Notes under the pieces: generated by a model
The model's database searches: none
Told to the model about the DNA's origin: nothing
The model's input: the letters and a program-made list of their open reading frames with translations, nothing else
Shown here: positions 45,325-57,801 of the stretch, piece by piece
Layout: each line of letters opens with the position of its first letter
How positions within the stretch are numbered: position 1 is the first letter of the stretch
Position numbers and translations under genes: made by a program
Assembly (NCBI GenBank): GCA_037176885.1
Contig: JAWWNJ010000215.1
Location: 1-64,000 of the forward strand
Reading direction: 5' to 3'
DNA from: Favolaschia claudopus
Taxonomy: Eukaryota; Basidiomycota; Agaricomycetes; Agaricales; Mycenaceae
DNA: 64,000 nt

Positions 45325-48300
45325 ATGCCTCGACAACCCAGCCTAGCTGATGTGCGCCTTGAGAATATGACAAACTTGTTCAAGCCTCTTGTAACAATCT
45401 TGCATGAGCTCAATGATGCCTTTGGTCCTCCGTTTATTGGCTCAATATCTGCCGTGCTTAAAGGCTTGCTTGATGGGGTCCAAGTGAGCCCTCAAGTAAT
45501 TTGATTGACAAAATGGATTTGCTCACCATAGCATTTAGGGTATCAAGCAGAACAAGACTGAATGTCTTGAACTCATGGAAACAACTCACAAAATCATATG
45601 TGAAATCATCAACCTTCATATGAAGTGTGAAGTCCCTGGTTCTCTGCCATTGGATATTGTAGATCATGTCGGGAAATTTGCAGAGTAAATCTAATTCATA
45701 TTGAAGGACATCCATGATACTCAATCATCACCATAGAACTGTCCGCAAGATGTATGCCTTTCTTGAAGCTCAGCAAGATGGAAATAAAATCAAACAATTG
45801 TTCCGGCTTGCTGAGGGCAATAGCTTATTGAAAGACTGTCAAGCTGGCCTGGCTCAGGCTGTCAAAGTTTTCAAGGTGAAAATAACAAATCTGGTGGATA
45901 TGTTTCACACTAATCTTCTGCAACATTAATCTAGATTGATACAACACTCAAGCTTATGATCAACACCCAGGAACTGGAGGACAGACTGAATAACATGCAT
46001 CAAGAATTGCTTCAAACAATTAGGGAATTTTCAGATGCTGCCACTACAACCTGCTCAGAAATGTCATCTGTGAGCTCACCAATGAAAGTAATGATGTGTG
46101 AGCTTGATTTGACCCTTAGAAGCAGGTATACAAGGGTGTGAATGTATCAAAGAACAGGTATTGTCCAACACAGACTTTACATGGTTTGAATTGACCAATA
46201 TCTAGCTCAAATTCTTTTTCATTGCTACCGCCCATTCCAAAAGTATTTCACGGCCGTGATTCCGAGGTACATATCATCTTGGAAATGTTTGAAAAGGAGA
46301 AGTTGCCCCGAATTGCAATACTTGGAGGAGGTGGCATGGGCAAAACCAGTCTTGCAACAGCGGTTCTCCACCATCCAACTATGTTGGCCAAATTGAAACA
46401 CAGATTCTTTGTCAGTGCTGAATCTGCAAAGGACAGCATTGACCTTGCAGCCCTGGTTGGACTGCATGTTGGATTAGATCCAGGTCCTGATCTTACCAAA
46501 TCTGTTGTCCGCTACTTTCAGAAGACTAAAGACTGCCTCCTGGTCCTGGATAACCTTGAAACAATATGGGACACAGCAGAATCACAAGATACAGTAGAGC
46601 AATTTCTCTCCATGCTGGATGATATTGCTCACCTTGCTTTGATTGTATGTTCCATTCTTGCCCTAAGATCTTCACTCACATTATGCAGATCACAATGCGG
46701 GGTGTGGAGCGACCAAAGAAAGTTCACTGGACTCATCCATTTCTACCTCCTCTCCAACCTCTCTCTCAGGATGCTGCACTCCAGACATTTATAGACATCA
46801 CAGACAACTGCTATGATACTGAAGAAATAAATCAAGTGCTTCAGTTTACGGACTACATGCCTCTTGCTGTTGACCTCATGGCCAACCTAGTGGACTATGA
46901 AGGAATTTCCGCAATCACAAGTCGTTGGGAAGAGGAGCGCACTTCAGCTCTGGCCATGGGCTATGATCGAAAGTCGAATCTTAATGTCTCTATTGGCCTG
47001 TCTCTGTCTAGCTCAAGAGTTACTGTGGAAAGCAGCGAGCTCCTGAGCCTTCTCTCAATTCTTCCCAATGGGCTCTCTGACAGTGAACTGGTGCAGAGCA
47101 AACTACCCATTACACATGTGCTAAAGTGCAAGTCTATATTACTTGCTACATCTCTGGCATATCAGGACAACAAACAACGACTCAGATCTCTTGTACCTGT
47201 GAGAGAATATATGCAACAGTACATGCCCGCGTCTGAGGCAATGATCCAATGCCTTCAGGCTTATTTTTATGCCATTTCACAAATGTACAACACCCACCGT
47301 AACCATGGTGGGCAGCTTCAGTCTGTGATCAATCAGATAACTTGCAATCTTGCGAACTTACAAGAAATTCTGCAACGGGGTTTAACCTCTCACTCCTCAA
47401 AGATGAAAGATGCCATATATTGTATCCTCTATCTGCAATCCTTTTATCGAATCACTAGCAGGCAATCAATGCCCTTGATGAAGCATGTTGAATCCATGCT
47501 ACCTTCCTTAGCAGACAACCATATAGAGGCAACTTTCCTTGTTGAATACTTGCTCTCGAGGAGGCACATGGGGCTCATTTCAGAAGAGTGGATTGCGCAA
47601 AAAACTTCTGTTTTTGACCAGATTGATGATGCCCATCTTCAAGGTGAGCTTGTGATTCATTGTAATGGTCATGTCAATGAATACTATTTTAGCAAAATTC
47701 TATAGGGGCTTAGCACACCATTTCTTGGTCTATGAATTGAATCTAGTCTTGGCCAACAAGTATCTCCAAACAGCACTTGATTTATCTGAGTCTACTGGTG
47801 ACATTGTTAATCAGTCCAATGCTCTTACTGAAATGTGCAATATATGTCGGCTCAGTGGAAACTATATGGATGCAGATGTCTATATATCCAGGGCGCAACA
47901 AGTTTCCCGGTTATCAGGTGATCTCTATGCAGAAGCTCGGGCATGTTTCTACAAAGCAATACTATTGACAGAAGTTGGTGATTACAAGAAGGCCGTATCC
48001 CAGCTCAACCAATCACAACAGAATATTGATATCTGTGGCTTGTCTAGTGGAGATCTTCATTATCAGGTGTTGATATCCCAGGCAGAAATTCACCTGAGAA
48101 AAACAGAGTTTACCCAAGCACAAGCAATTTATAGCCAGATTTTGGAGAACACATCTGCCAATAGCAACAGCTATTCTTATGCCTATGCACTTCTCAATTT
48201 AATGTATATTGATATTGGCAAAGATACGGTCACATCCCATACAACTCACAATTTGAGTACTGCAAGAAACATCCTTGATGGGCTAGGAAGAAATCTACTT

Positions 48301-48975
48301 GTCTGTGATATGGTTGGTGCAGAATTAACTCTGAAGTATGGTAACATTAGCTTGGCAAGACTTCAGTTTGAGAAAGTTCTCTACTCTGTGAGGGGAGGGG
48401 ACATTGACTTTGCATCTCATTGCCTTGAAAAACTTGGTAATTCCAAACTTTGGCCCTTATCAGAGAGACAAGTGATATCAACTCTTGTCTTTTTAAGTCA
48501 TGCTATTCACCATCAACAAAAACTGGAAATTCATAAAGCTCTCTTATTTATTGGAGATATTCTTGTGGCTGAGGATGAAGCGACTGAAATGTCCCTTTAT
48601 ACTGTGGCTCTAGAGGGCTTCACTTTCATGGACATTCATCAATATCGAGCAGAGTGTATGCTACGCCTTGGTGACCTGGCCAACAAACACGGAGACTGGG
48701 CTAAGGCAAAAACCTTCTGGGTCCAAGCTAGACCATTGTTTGAGCGATCATCTCAGATGAAAAGTGTTGCACAGGTTGACTCTCGGCTTGCTTGTGTCAA
48801 AGATCCTGAGAGCAATCAACAGGCTTTGGAAAGACTTGTTAACTTACAAGTTCCTGGGCAGATTGTTTCTGCCTCCATCGAAAGGTCCCCAGCTGACATG
48901 AAAAATGAAGTTCCTATGAAGGCCCACCGTGGACAAAAATACATTTATTTGACTGGACAGTGTTTTTATGTGTGA
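45325..48975 (+). CDS. STAND NTPase (NLR) with helical N-terminus and TPR tail
   Basis: Seven exons join in phase to 1103 residues: 45325-45483, 45539-45684, 45737-45875, 45935-46125, 46206-46644, 46689-47643 and 47693-48975. The N-terminal 210 residues are helical, with the AQQDGNKIKQLF and LLKDCQAGL motifs I know from the N-terminal four-helix (HeLo/MLKL-like) domain of Agaricomycete NLRs. The NTPase has FHGRDSE, Walker A GGGGMGKT (252-259), Walker B CLLVLDN (322-328) and TMRGVERP, where an intron interrupts the motif. The C-terminal half is built of TPR-like helical hairpins. NLRs sense non-self or damage and oligomerise on activation; the N-terminal helices are the presumed effector. No frame breaks; probably functional. 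Confidence 0.88.
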
Positions 48976-49429
48976 TGCGAGCGGGATCTTCAAGGATCTT
49001 TGATCTATTTCCCTTTTTGGTCAGCTTCTTCAAGAATCTTCGAAGATCTTCGACATCCTCGACTTTTTTTTTGTTACGCATTGCCACAATCTTTGAAGTT
49101 CTGTGTAAATCTGCTATTCTTGCGGATCTCTGGCATTTCTTGAGGATCCTCACCGCTTTTCTTTTTCTGCGGCAACCGTTGTGTTTTTATTTTTGCTTCC
49201 GCTTTTTTTCATGTGGAGAATCCACTGGTGAAACTGTTGGCTACAGTATCTCTGCATGACACCCTCGCCGCCGGCCTGATAGCTGTTCCAAGACCATGCG
49301 ACAAGATCTCACCCGACCACTCACCCATGTGCTTGCAGTGCTTGGCTCGTAAACAGGCTGAAGTTTATACAAAAGACGGAACTTGACTTGACATTTCTGA
49401 CGCCTTCCCATCTCCTCCCCGTCCCATCC
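48976..49429. other. Spacer between NLR and HECT-like genes
   Basis: Pyrimidine-rich + strand sequence with repeated atcttcgaagatct-type words around 49005-49060, possibly 3' UTR of the NLR gene. No gene seen. Confidence 0.4.
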
Positions 49430-52400
49430 ATGGCTGAACCTCTTGGCAAGAGAGGCCGGTGTCGGTCTTGCACCCGCTGTGGAGGTTTCGTCTCTGCAGT
49501 CATCAACGCTCAAGGCTATCCAAATTCTGTTCGCTTTATTCAAAACCCCTCACTCCTTTGCACTTCTGACTTCCATCCACTTTTTCAGATCCCGCAACGT
49601 GTCTCCGAGACTTGTGCTGCATGCTCCGACCCATGGATCAGCCATTCAGCTCTCACCCCCGCTGTTGATGGCAAAGGCGGCTGTCAAGCAAGCTCCTGCG
49701 GGGGATTCATCCTTGTCAGTTTTTCAGAATTATCATTGTTATATAAGCTTCTGACCGCTTCTAAGCCACCGGGGAGTCAGTGGTCGGTAACAGTTTCCTG
49801 TGTTTGTGGACAGCCGTGGTCCAACCACGATCTCGTCGCAAGTCCAGAGCCTCGGTGCGCGTTCCTTTATTACTCCACATCTCCCACCCTGATACGCTTC
49901 ACCAGACTGCCATTTGCATCTTCCGAGACGTCGCCTCCTGCACCTCTTACCAGCCACCTTCAACCCTTGCTTCCTAACCCCATTTCTGTCTTCGCTCGAC
50001 CACCATCATTTGGCTCCGCGTCAGTTCCAACCTCAGCTCCGACGCCTTCCGCCACAGCAGTTGCAAACACCAACCGTCAGGGCGCTATAGCTCGTCATTT
50101 CAAACCAAAATACAAGCCTCCCCGTGCGTTCCCAGGCTCCACAGCAGCTGAATCAACTTTCGAAGTCCTTGTCGCATTCTGGCCGAATATTGTGTGTCTT
50201 TTTATACTTTAAATTCCCACATATTCGCTATCTTGACATTACGACAGCTCCCGGATTCACTGAACAATGATGAAGGGTCGCCAGCCTTGGACTTCAAGTA
50301 TACTCTAGACGAGTTCACACAGTTGGTTTTGGTGCTCAAAGCTCATGGGCTTGCCTTTGTCGCTACCCTTCCGTCTCAGACTGGCATCGTCGCATCTCTC
50401 AATTCTCAGCTTGACGCTCACTTCTCCGCCAACAGAATTGACCTTCCCACTGCGCCCCAAGCCGGGGACTCTGACGATGTCGACGCTCTTCCATGGTTCC
50501 TTCTGCCTTGGATGTTGCTCGAGCCAACAAAGCGCAAAGCCACCTTCACCTTCGATCAAAGCAGTCGTGTTAACGCCAACAATTTCTCGAAGAAGTTCAT
50601 TTTCGATATGAACACGAAGTTCAACAACCCAGACAGCGAGCACAGCGACAAGCCTCTGATTGTCCTTGGTACGTTTATTCGCCATCGGACTCGATGAACT
50701 GATATAACTCTATCAAGGCCCACGCTGGGGTCATGTAAAGGCGCCGCTTCCGACCACCCTATCTACAGCGGCGCTTGACGATGCCTTTGGGCCTGAGCAA
50801 AGCCACCCCTGCTTTGGGCGGCGCCTGCTATATGAAGTTACCCGCAGGCACGATGTTATGTGCCACGACGATTGTCCTCAAGCACCTCGGATGCCGGTGA
50901 GATTCTTTCACCTTGTCTTTCACTGCCTCTCTTTGACGATATACTTCAAGATTGCATCTTCCTTCCGCCTCCCCCGTCCTCCCCGTCAACGCACCCCAGA
51001 GGCGATGGTGGCCTCCACCTCTCAGATCCGTTCTCGCTCGCCCGACGTACACCTTCTCTGTCTTCTATTGCCATCCATTTGACTCAGCCCGTCAGAGCCC
51101 TTCTCCTCCACGCACACGGCAGCGTACTGGATCCTCCCCGGTGTGTTTCACGGAGTCTCTGCTCTGATTTTTGCTCACTCAAAATCGACTAGTACATTGA
51201 AATCTCTGATGACGATGAGGTAAGAGTACCTCAGCTGTTCCTCTCACCTCCTGACTCATTTTCCCCAGTTTCCATCGAGTGTTCCGCTCCCAAATCGGGA
51301 GCGGAACCCGACTCGTGCAGCCCGTCCTGCAACACTGCCTTTGCAGACAGTTGAGGTGCGGCTTGCTACTGGCCCAGAAATCCAGGATTGGCAGCACAGT
51401 ATTTCTGTCGATGTTTTGCGGATGCCCCAGTCTCGAGAGGTGAACATTGATGGTGCCACCATCGCAGCAATCGCCGAGTTTGTGCTGTCCATCTTTGTTT
51501 ACTGCTATCATCAATGCAAATTCACATCCACGGACGCCTTGAGATCCCCATTCCCTTCGCACCCCGATATTCGCAACCCCCAGAGAATGAACTTCCTGTC
51601 GTTCCTTCAGCATCAGGCGCAGAGATCCTACCGAGTGTGAGCAATCTGAATCACTCTATTCCTCATAACAAATTCCCGCTCATCGTTCTTTATCAGCGGC
51701 CCTCCTCGCGGTGCGGCTATTACTGGTTCATCGATTGGCAGGGGTGTTGAGCGGTCGGTCTTTCGCACTATCCTGGAGAATGTCGCTGCCGATGGTCATT
51801 GCTGGGTGCCTTCCTCCACGGAGCCCGGCTACGTCACCTTTCAGATCTCCCCTCTAGCTGACAACGACCGCAGAGCTAAGCTTTACGCTTACGGTCGCGT
51901 CACCGCCCTCCATTTGTATTACTATGGCCATGGCTACCAGATCGGGCTTTGGCCAGTTTTGGCTGCTGTTCTCGGCCGCAAGAGCATGCTTCTTGGAGAA
52001 CAGTTTCTTCGCCTTGTGAGCCCTGACGTGGCTGCAGAGTTCGGTCCTTGGTTTGCGTTGCATCCTGGCGACCCTCTCCCCTCTTCCATTTCGCATCCTG
52101 TCTCATCGCTTTTTATGAGCCTTCTCAATGTCCAGGTACGCCATTTTTTGTTTGCCGTATCGTTACAAAGAACGCTAAAAGACCACAAAACCAGCTATCA
52201 ACTTTACCATCTACGTTCACCGAGTCACAGTACGAGGACTTCACAGTCAGGCTTCTCGCAGCTCGTATCTTTGGGGATCCAGCACCTTGGAGCTCTGACG
52301 ACGTCCGTGAATTCCAGTCTGGTATGCGCATGCCCCTACAGATCACTGCGGGGCGCAATTTCTGTGACGTATGTGTTTCTTTAGTACCTTGACTCATTCT

Positions 52401-53080
52401 CATCGTGCTAATTGATTGCTTTGCTCAGCATTTTGACGACTCTCCCCCTTTGAGAACTGCCTGCCTTATTGCGGGTATGTACTGCCGGCAGATTCAGAGT
52501 GCTGATGAGGTCCTTTCCCATCTTCGCTTCCAGTGCGCTGCTGCGGCTCCACCGCCCCAGGTGGAGCAGATGCGCCAGTTATTTGAGCTTCGCTTCACAC
52601 GCTATCTCACCGGTGTTGGTCATCCGCAATATTTTCATGACCAAGGCCTGGTTTCCTCTCTGGAAGAGAATGCCGCTGCACACACCTCACCATTCTTCCG
52701 TCTTCAGCTTCTTCTTGTCGCCGCGCTTGAGTCTTCTTCCCTTCCAGTGAACGACAATTGGTCAATCCGAGTGTGTATTGTTTTGTTTTCATACTTCTCC
52801 ACACGTCTTACGCTGTGTTAGTTCTCTGTTTCGTCAACACTGTCCACAAACTCTGTAAGCCTCTCGTAGTCAAACGGAACTTGTGTTGATCTCTCAACAG
52901 GTTGCTGAGAATCCGGAGCCCTTGCACTTCCACACGTGTACTGGCGGTGTCGATGTCCGCATCAATGCTAAATTCCTTGATCTTCTCATTAAGTCGCCGC
53001 AGGGGGAAGCCGCTTCTGAATTTGACACCTGGGTACACGCACAGCTATATAAAGCAGATTCAACGTACAATAGAATTTGA
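49430..53080 (+). CDS. HECT-like E3 ubiquitin ligase, multi-exon
   Basis: Start ATG 49430. Exons I can place in phase: 49430-49714, 49766-50191, 50248-50668, 50718-50896, about 51733-52135, 52195-52368, 52429-52770, 52822-52854 (33-nt microexon) and 52901-53080. Exons between 50.9 and 51.7 kb are less certain. The N-terminus has paired Cys motifs (CRSC...CGG; CAACSDPW; CVCGQPWSNHD) like zinc ribbons. The middle is disordered with an acidic patch. The C-terminal third resembles the HECT-like domains of basidiomycete proteins, and HFHTC near the end (Cys at 52937) fits the catalytic Cys of HECT ligases, about 46 residues before the C-terminus. It would move ubiquitin from an E2 to substrates. 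Family call is from memory. Confidence 0.6.
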
Positions 53081-53247
53081 GTAAAATGTAGCTTCCCAAA
53101 AATTGTAGCTCGTCCTTGTGCTTCTTCCGACTCTGTTACACCATAATGCGCATCAGAGTGAGCTGCGGCAAAGAAACGGCATGATTTTGAAATTCATAGG
53201 CTATATAAGACGGCCAAACACTCAGTCGTCTCTTGGCTCCCCCCATC

Positions 53248-54972
53248 ATGCCACCCCGCAAAAAGAAGAAACCTACTCTCTCTCAAGGCATTCGTCGTAG
53301 TGTTCGTCCTACTCGACGCCCCCGTCGTGCTGATGAAGATCTCTCTGCTGCCATTTCATCTCTGGAAGCCGTTGCAAATCCAGGTATCGAGGGTATCTTC
53401 TTACCGTCCTCTCAACTCGTTCCTCACAAATGTCAAAGGCATCCCTGATCTAGGAGGAGAGTCTGAAGCTGCGCCTGACGGTTTAAACCAAAGTGAGCGT
53501 AGACTGATGTTTGTGCATTGGAAGGTACTCACACAATCACAGTTACTCCGTCTAGCGCCCCGCTTCTTCTTGACTCCCGGGACGCTTATATTGCTCAGAT
53601 TGACACCCAGGATCCTGCTGCAGAACTCATTCGTGGGCTATTGTCTCTGCTGCCCACCAGCACTTCTGTCGCACCGCCTGTCATTGCAGAAGTCCCAGTA
53701 GCGCCAATGGATGAGGAGATGAGGGACCTGAGCGAAGAGGAAGATGTTGAGGCTATCACAATCAACGAACTTGCTGATGGTGGCTCCGACTTTGGCGAGA
53801 TGGATGGTATTCCCAGTAAAGTCCCTTATAATAAGTGTCAATGCCGTTGGCGCTGACTATCGCTTTCAGATGAAAGAAATGCAGCCCGCATATTGTATTT
53901 TATCGGTGTTGTTACCGGTGTTGGTGCCCGAGCAACGTTCTGTGTTCCAGGTCCTAATGCTGGAACTCACCGTCTTGGCGGAGCTCTCGATTGGCTCATC
54001 TTTCAAAATGGGCCAGCTGGTCGGATGATACAAAGCCTCAACCCCGCGTCAGACTTCTGTGTCGGGCTTTCGCGCGAGCCAGAAGACGTTGACCAAGACT
54101 TCATGAGTTATCACCGCAGTTTTACTGAGATCGGACACCTTGACGCTATCCTAGCTGCACCTGCCGACTCACCTCGCCTCCTCCCAGCTCGCCAATGTCA
54201 GCTACTTTCAGCGCTGCGGGTGCAGCTTGGAGAGGCAGCGACTGTTCCAGTCTACGTGATGTATGTCTATCTGTCGGTGAGTTCCCTCTTGCATACTTTC
54301 TCTTCGTAACATACTCACCGAGAATGTTTTGAAAAAAAGTCTACCACACCGGGACTTCCGCCTCCAGCAGCACTGCCTGCAGTGAATACACCTACCGCTT
54401 ACCTTGATCCTGCCGCTTACCTTGATCTCCACCACGCCGCACAACGCAATACGCTCCAAAATCTTCTGAACACAGCAGGATACGAGTCAGCGTACAAACA
54501 CTGCCTTGTAGAGCGCGAGGTGATGGCGCTCTGTGTTCGCTTGGGCATCATCTTCTCCCGCCAGATCACTCCTGCGCAAGTTATGCTCTATAACTCTCCA
54601 ATTCAAATCTATCCTCAAGATGTCGCTGTCTGGATGGGTGTGAGCAGCAGCCACTTTGCGGCTTGCCGAACGGACATAGCGAGCGCACGCAAGGCTCACT
54701 TACTCCTTCGTCAGCTTCATGGAGAGTCGCAGCAGGGACGAGTGGCGTCACCGCCTTTCACCGCCCGCTACACGGGATTCCTCGACACACTGAATTCACT
54801 TCTGAGCACACGCACCCTTCCTGCAGTCAGTCCAGACAGTGGGTATGCGAGTGCAGCCAATGCTGTAGTGGCCGATGTAACTGCAGTCCGTATGAAAATC
54901 AGCGCCTTGAGGGCTTTTATCGGCGAAGTGCGGCTTCGTTGGCCCGAGCAGGCGGAAAGAGTGCGTGTGTAG
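53248..54972 (+). CDS. Five-exon gene, unknown function
   Basis: Exons 53248-53383, 53439-53492, 53543-53806, 53870-54276 and 54340-54972 join in phase to 497 residues. The protein starts MPPRKKKKPTLSQG, with a Lys/Arg-rich N-terminus (possible nuclear signal). An acidic stretch (DEEMRDLSEEED) follows, then a compact domain containing FIGVVTGVGARATFCVPG and a helical C-terminal domain. I do not recognise it. It lies 170 bp after the HECT-like gene on the same strand. All introns are 46-63 nt GT-AG. Confidence 0.6.
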
Positions 54973-55104
54973 AGTGTTTTATTTAGTTGTCAGTAGCTTG
55001 ATACAGAGATTGAATTACACATTTTCAAGTACTGTAGTCTACCTGTATAGTGCTGAAGTGAACACCAGCATACAAAAAAAACGAAGAATATACGCACCAC
55101 CAAT

Positions 55105-57000
55105 TCAGTTTCCACGCAGCAATGGGGCCGTCATTGTGCTTGGTGGCAGCAGCGCATAAGAGTCAACCCATGCAGAAGGGACTCTTAAACGACCTGAGGT
55201 GTGAGTTAGATCAAGGAATTTGGTAGAAACATCGCTGAGAAACTTGCAATCTAGTTTTTTGGGGTTTTCGGCCCCCCAGACGCCGTCCACACCAGAACGA
55301 TGCATCCCGCAAGGGAAGCGAGGAGCGGGGGAAACCGAAAACACCTAAACGACATTAGGCGTGTGTGAGTTCGAAAGATTGAAGCAAGTAGTGAGTCGAT
55401 AACATACATTTTTGGTTTTGAGTGTGTTTTGGCCCCGAACATGGTGAACACCAGAGCAATGCTCCTGACGGGGAAAGCGACAATAGCAAGGCATGCAGGG
55501 CTCCTGAAAGACGCCGGGTGTGCGTTAAATCGGGCAGTTTGAACAAGAATTAAGTGGATACCTTACATCTCGAGTTTGGGGTCTTTTTGCCCCCAGACGT
55601 GGTCAGCACCGGAACAACGCTTCCCCCGGGGGAAACCACAGACGCGGGCGGGAGAGGACACCTAGACGACGTCGGACGCGCGTTAAACAGGGGGATTCGG
55701 CTGAGAATTGAGTGCACAACTCACATTTCAGGTTTTGGGTGTTTTTTGCCCTCGACATCGTCACCACCAAAACAACGAGTTCCGCGGGGCAAACGACACA
55801 CGCAGAGCATGGGGGATGTCTGAACGACACTGACCGTGCGTTAAACGGGGGCATTCGAGGGATAATTGAGTCAGGAACTTACTAACTAAGCTTTCACTGT
55901 TTTTGACCCCCCGGACATGGTCATCCCGCAAACGACGCTTCCGAGAGGTCAAACGAGGAATGCGGGGTATTATAAACCTTTGAACGATATCAGGCTTGTG
56001 TTAGCCTGGGACATTTGGTGGGAAATGCACTGGGAAATTCACCTTTCGTGTTTTTGGGGGTTTTTCCCCCCAGACCTTGTCATCGCCTAAGCGGCGTGTC
56101 CCACGGGGCAAGCGACAGACGAGGGTAGTAGGGGACACCTAGACGACGTCGAGCATACGTTAGATTGCGCAAATCGGCGGAAGATTCACTGAGAAACTCA
56201 CCTTTCGAGGTTTTGGGTGTTTTTTGCCCCCAGACTTGGTCATTGACGAAACGCAGCGTCCCACGGGGGAAACGACGCACGCGGGCGATGGAGTACCCCT
56301 GGACGACGGTGGGCGTGTGTTAGTTCAAGGGATTCGGCGCGGAACTCGGCAAGAAACTCACATCTCGAGTTTGGGGTCTTTTTGGCCCCAGACTTCGTCC
56401 TCGACGAAACGCGGCGTCCCACGGGGGAAACGACGCACGCGGGCGATGACGAGCCCCTATACGATGTCGGACGTGCGTTAGTTCAAGGGATTCGGCGTGG
56501 AACTCAGCAAGAAACTCACATTTCGAGTTTTAACTGTTTTTTGTCCCCCAACGTCGTCATCACGGAAACGCGGCGTCCCACGGGGGAAACAATGCACGCA
56601 GGCGATGGAGTACCCCTAAACGACGGTGGGCGTGTTTTGGTTCAAGGGATCTGGCCAAGAATTAAGCAAGAGACTCACATTTTGAGTTTGGGGTCTTTTT
56701 GCCCCCAGACCTCGTCCTCGACGAGACGCGGCGTCCCACGGGGGAAACGACGCACGCGGGCGATGGAGTACCCCTAAACGACGGTGGGCTTGCGTTAGTC
56801 CAAGGGATTCGGCGAAAACCTCAGTGAGAAACTCACATTTTAGATTTTGGCTGTTTTTGCCCCCGGACTTGGTCATCGAAGAAATGCGGCGTCCCACGGG
56901 GGAAACGACGCACGCGGGCGATGACGAGCCCCTATACGATGTCGGACGTGCGTTAGTTCATGGGATTCGGCAAAAAACTCTTTGAGAAACTCACATTTAG
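55105..57000 (-). repeat. Tandem array of eleven exon-intron units (about 160 bp each)
   Basis: Eleven units at 155-161 bp spacing. Read on the minus strand each has a 95-97-nt block around CCCCGTGGGAC and a 62-66-nt block. The latter starts with a donor (GTGAGT, GTAAGT, GTAAGG, GTATGT, GTGAAT, one GCAAGT), has CTAAC/TTAAC about 20 nt before its end, and ends in AG. Exon-like blocks start at 56931, 56773, 56615, 56456, 56298, 56138, 55977, 55819, 55661, 55503 and 55344. A possible last exon ends at 55105. One frame of each block reads like FPRGTxRFxxDxVWGQK, but block lengths (95, 96, 97) do not keep a single frame across units. It could be a spliced non-coding RNA, a repeat protein gene with variants, or a satellite grown from a split gene. 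Confidence 0.6.
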
Positions 57001-57801
57001 AAAAATGCGCATTTATGAAGAATCACACTCAAGACGACGTTATGGTGCTATGTAACGGCAAGACAGGATGGTTGTCGCATGCGGAGGGGTTGGGAAGGAT
57101 GCTGGGGCATCCGTTGGTTGGGTCAGGCCGAAGTTTGGAGGCAGGGCCGGAGGAGGAGGGTGGGTTGCAGCAGAAAATGCATTTTGGGGTGAAATCGCAC
57201 CCGAGACGGTGCCAGAACGTTCGGGGCTGCCAACATATTGCAAATGGAGGCGTAGGGAATAATGGGGGACATCTCTACGAACAGTTTAAGCATAGAATCA
57301 GCGAGATCGACTGAGAATAAGCCATGTAACACGCACTTTCGCCCCAAATTGTTGTCTTGGATAGCGCGAGGCAAGCTCATTCTTTCGCGGTATGGATTCT
57401 TTAAACTGGAGTCGTGCTCAAGGAATTGTGGTGATTATTTGCTGGCAAGAGCAGAAGAAGATTATGAGGACCTCATTACGGAGGGAGGGATAAGCCGATA
57501 CAAAGACGAATACAGCAGAGGTGGTGGTAGTGAAAGAGTATTGCCAAATATAAGTACACAATCATATCCTTCAGTTTCCGTTCACTCTGGCTCGACTGAC
57601 GCTGACAACACTCTTCGGCGTGCGGTCTTCAGCGACTTGACAGACTGATAGACTATAGCTCAGCTCGATTCCTTCCGTTCCCACAATTGAATCTCACCGG
57701 AATGGGTCTGATCGTTTCTTCTTCACTCTCCCTCTCGTCCTCGGTGCCGCTATCTCCTTCCTGCATGAATAATGAGCGAGAAATTCCGCATGTCAAGCGC
57801 A
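57001..57801. other. Spacer right of the tandem array
   Basis: Contains two related short stretches (aaaatgc..catt..gaa..tc.cac, at 57000 and 57172) that may be decayed repeat units, then unremarkable sequence. Several small open frames overlap here on both strands, none with coding character. No start of the array transcript could be identified. Confidence 0.35.

Noticed and set aside
53233..53448. Upstream start of the five-exon gene at 53233
   Set aside because: The first in-frame ATG is at 53248; the codons before it contain no ATG.
56382..56777. 131-codon plus-strand frame through the tandem array
   Set aside because: It stays open only across two and a half units, and unit lengths shift the frame. 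The minus-strand splice signals explain the conserved blocks better.
55105..57000. CRISPR-like array
   Set aside because: Repeats are about 160 bp and diverged along their whole length, without short identical repeats and unique spacers; the organism is eukaryotic.
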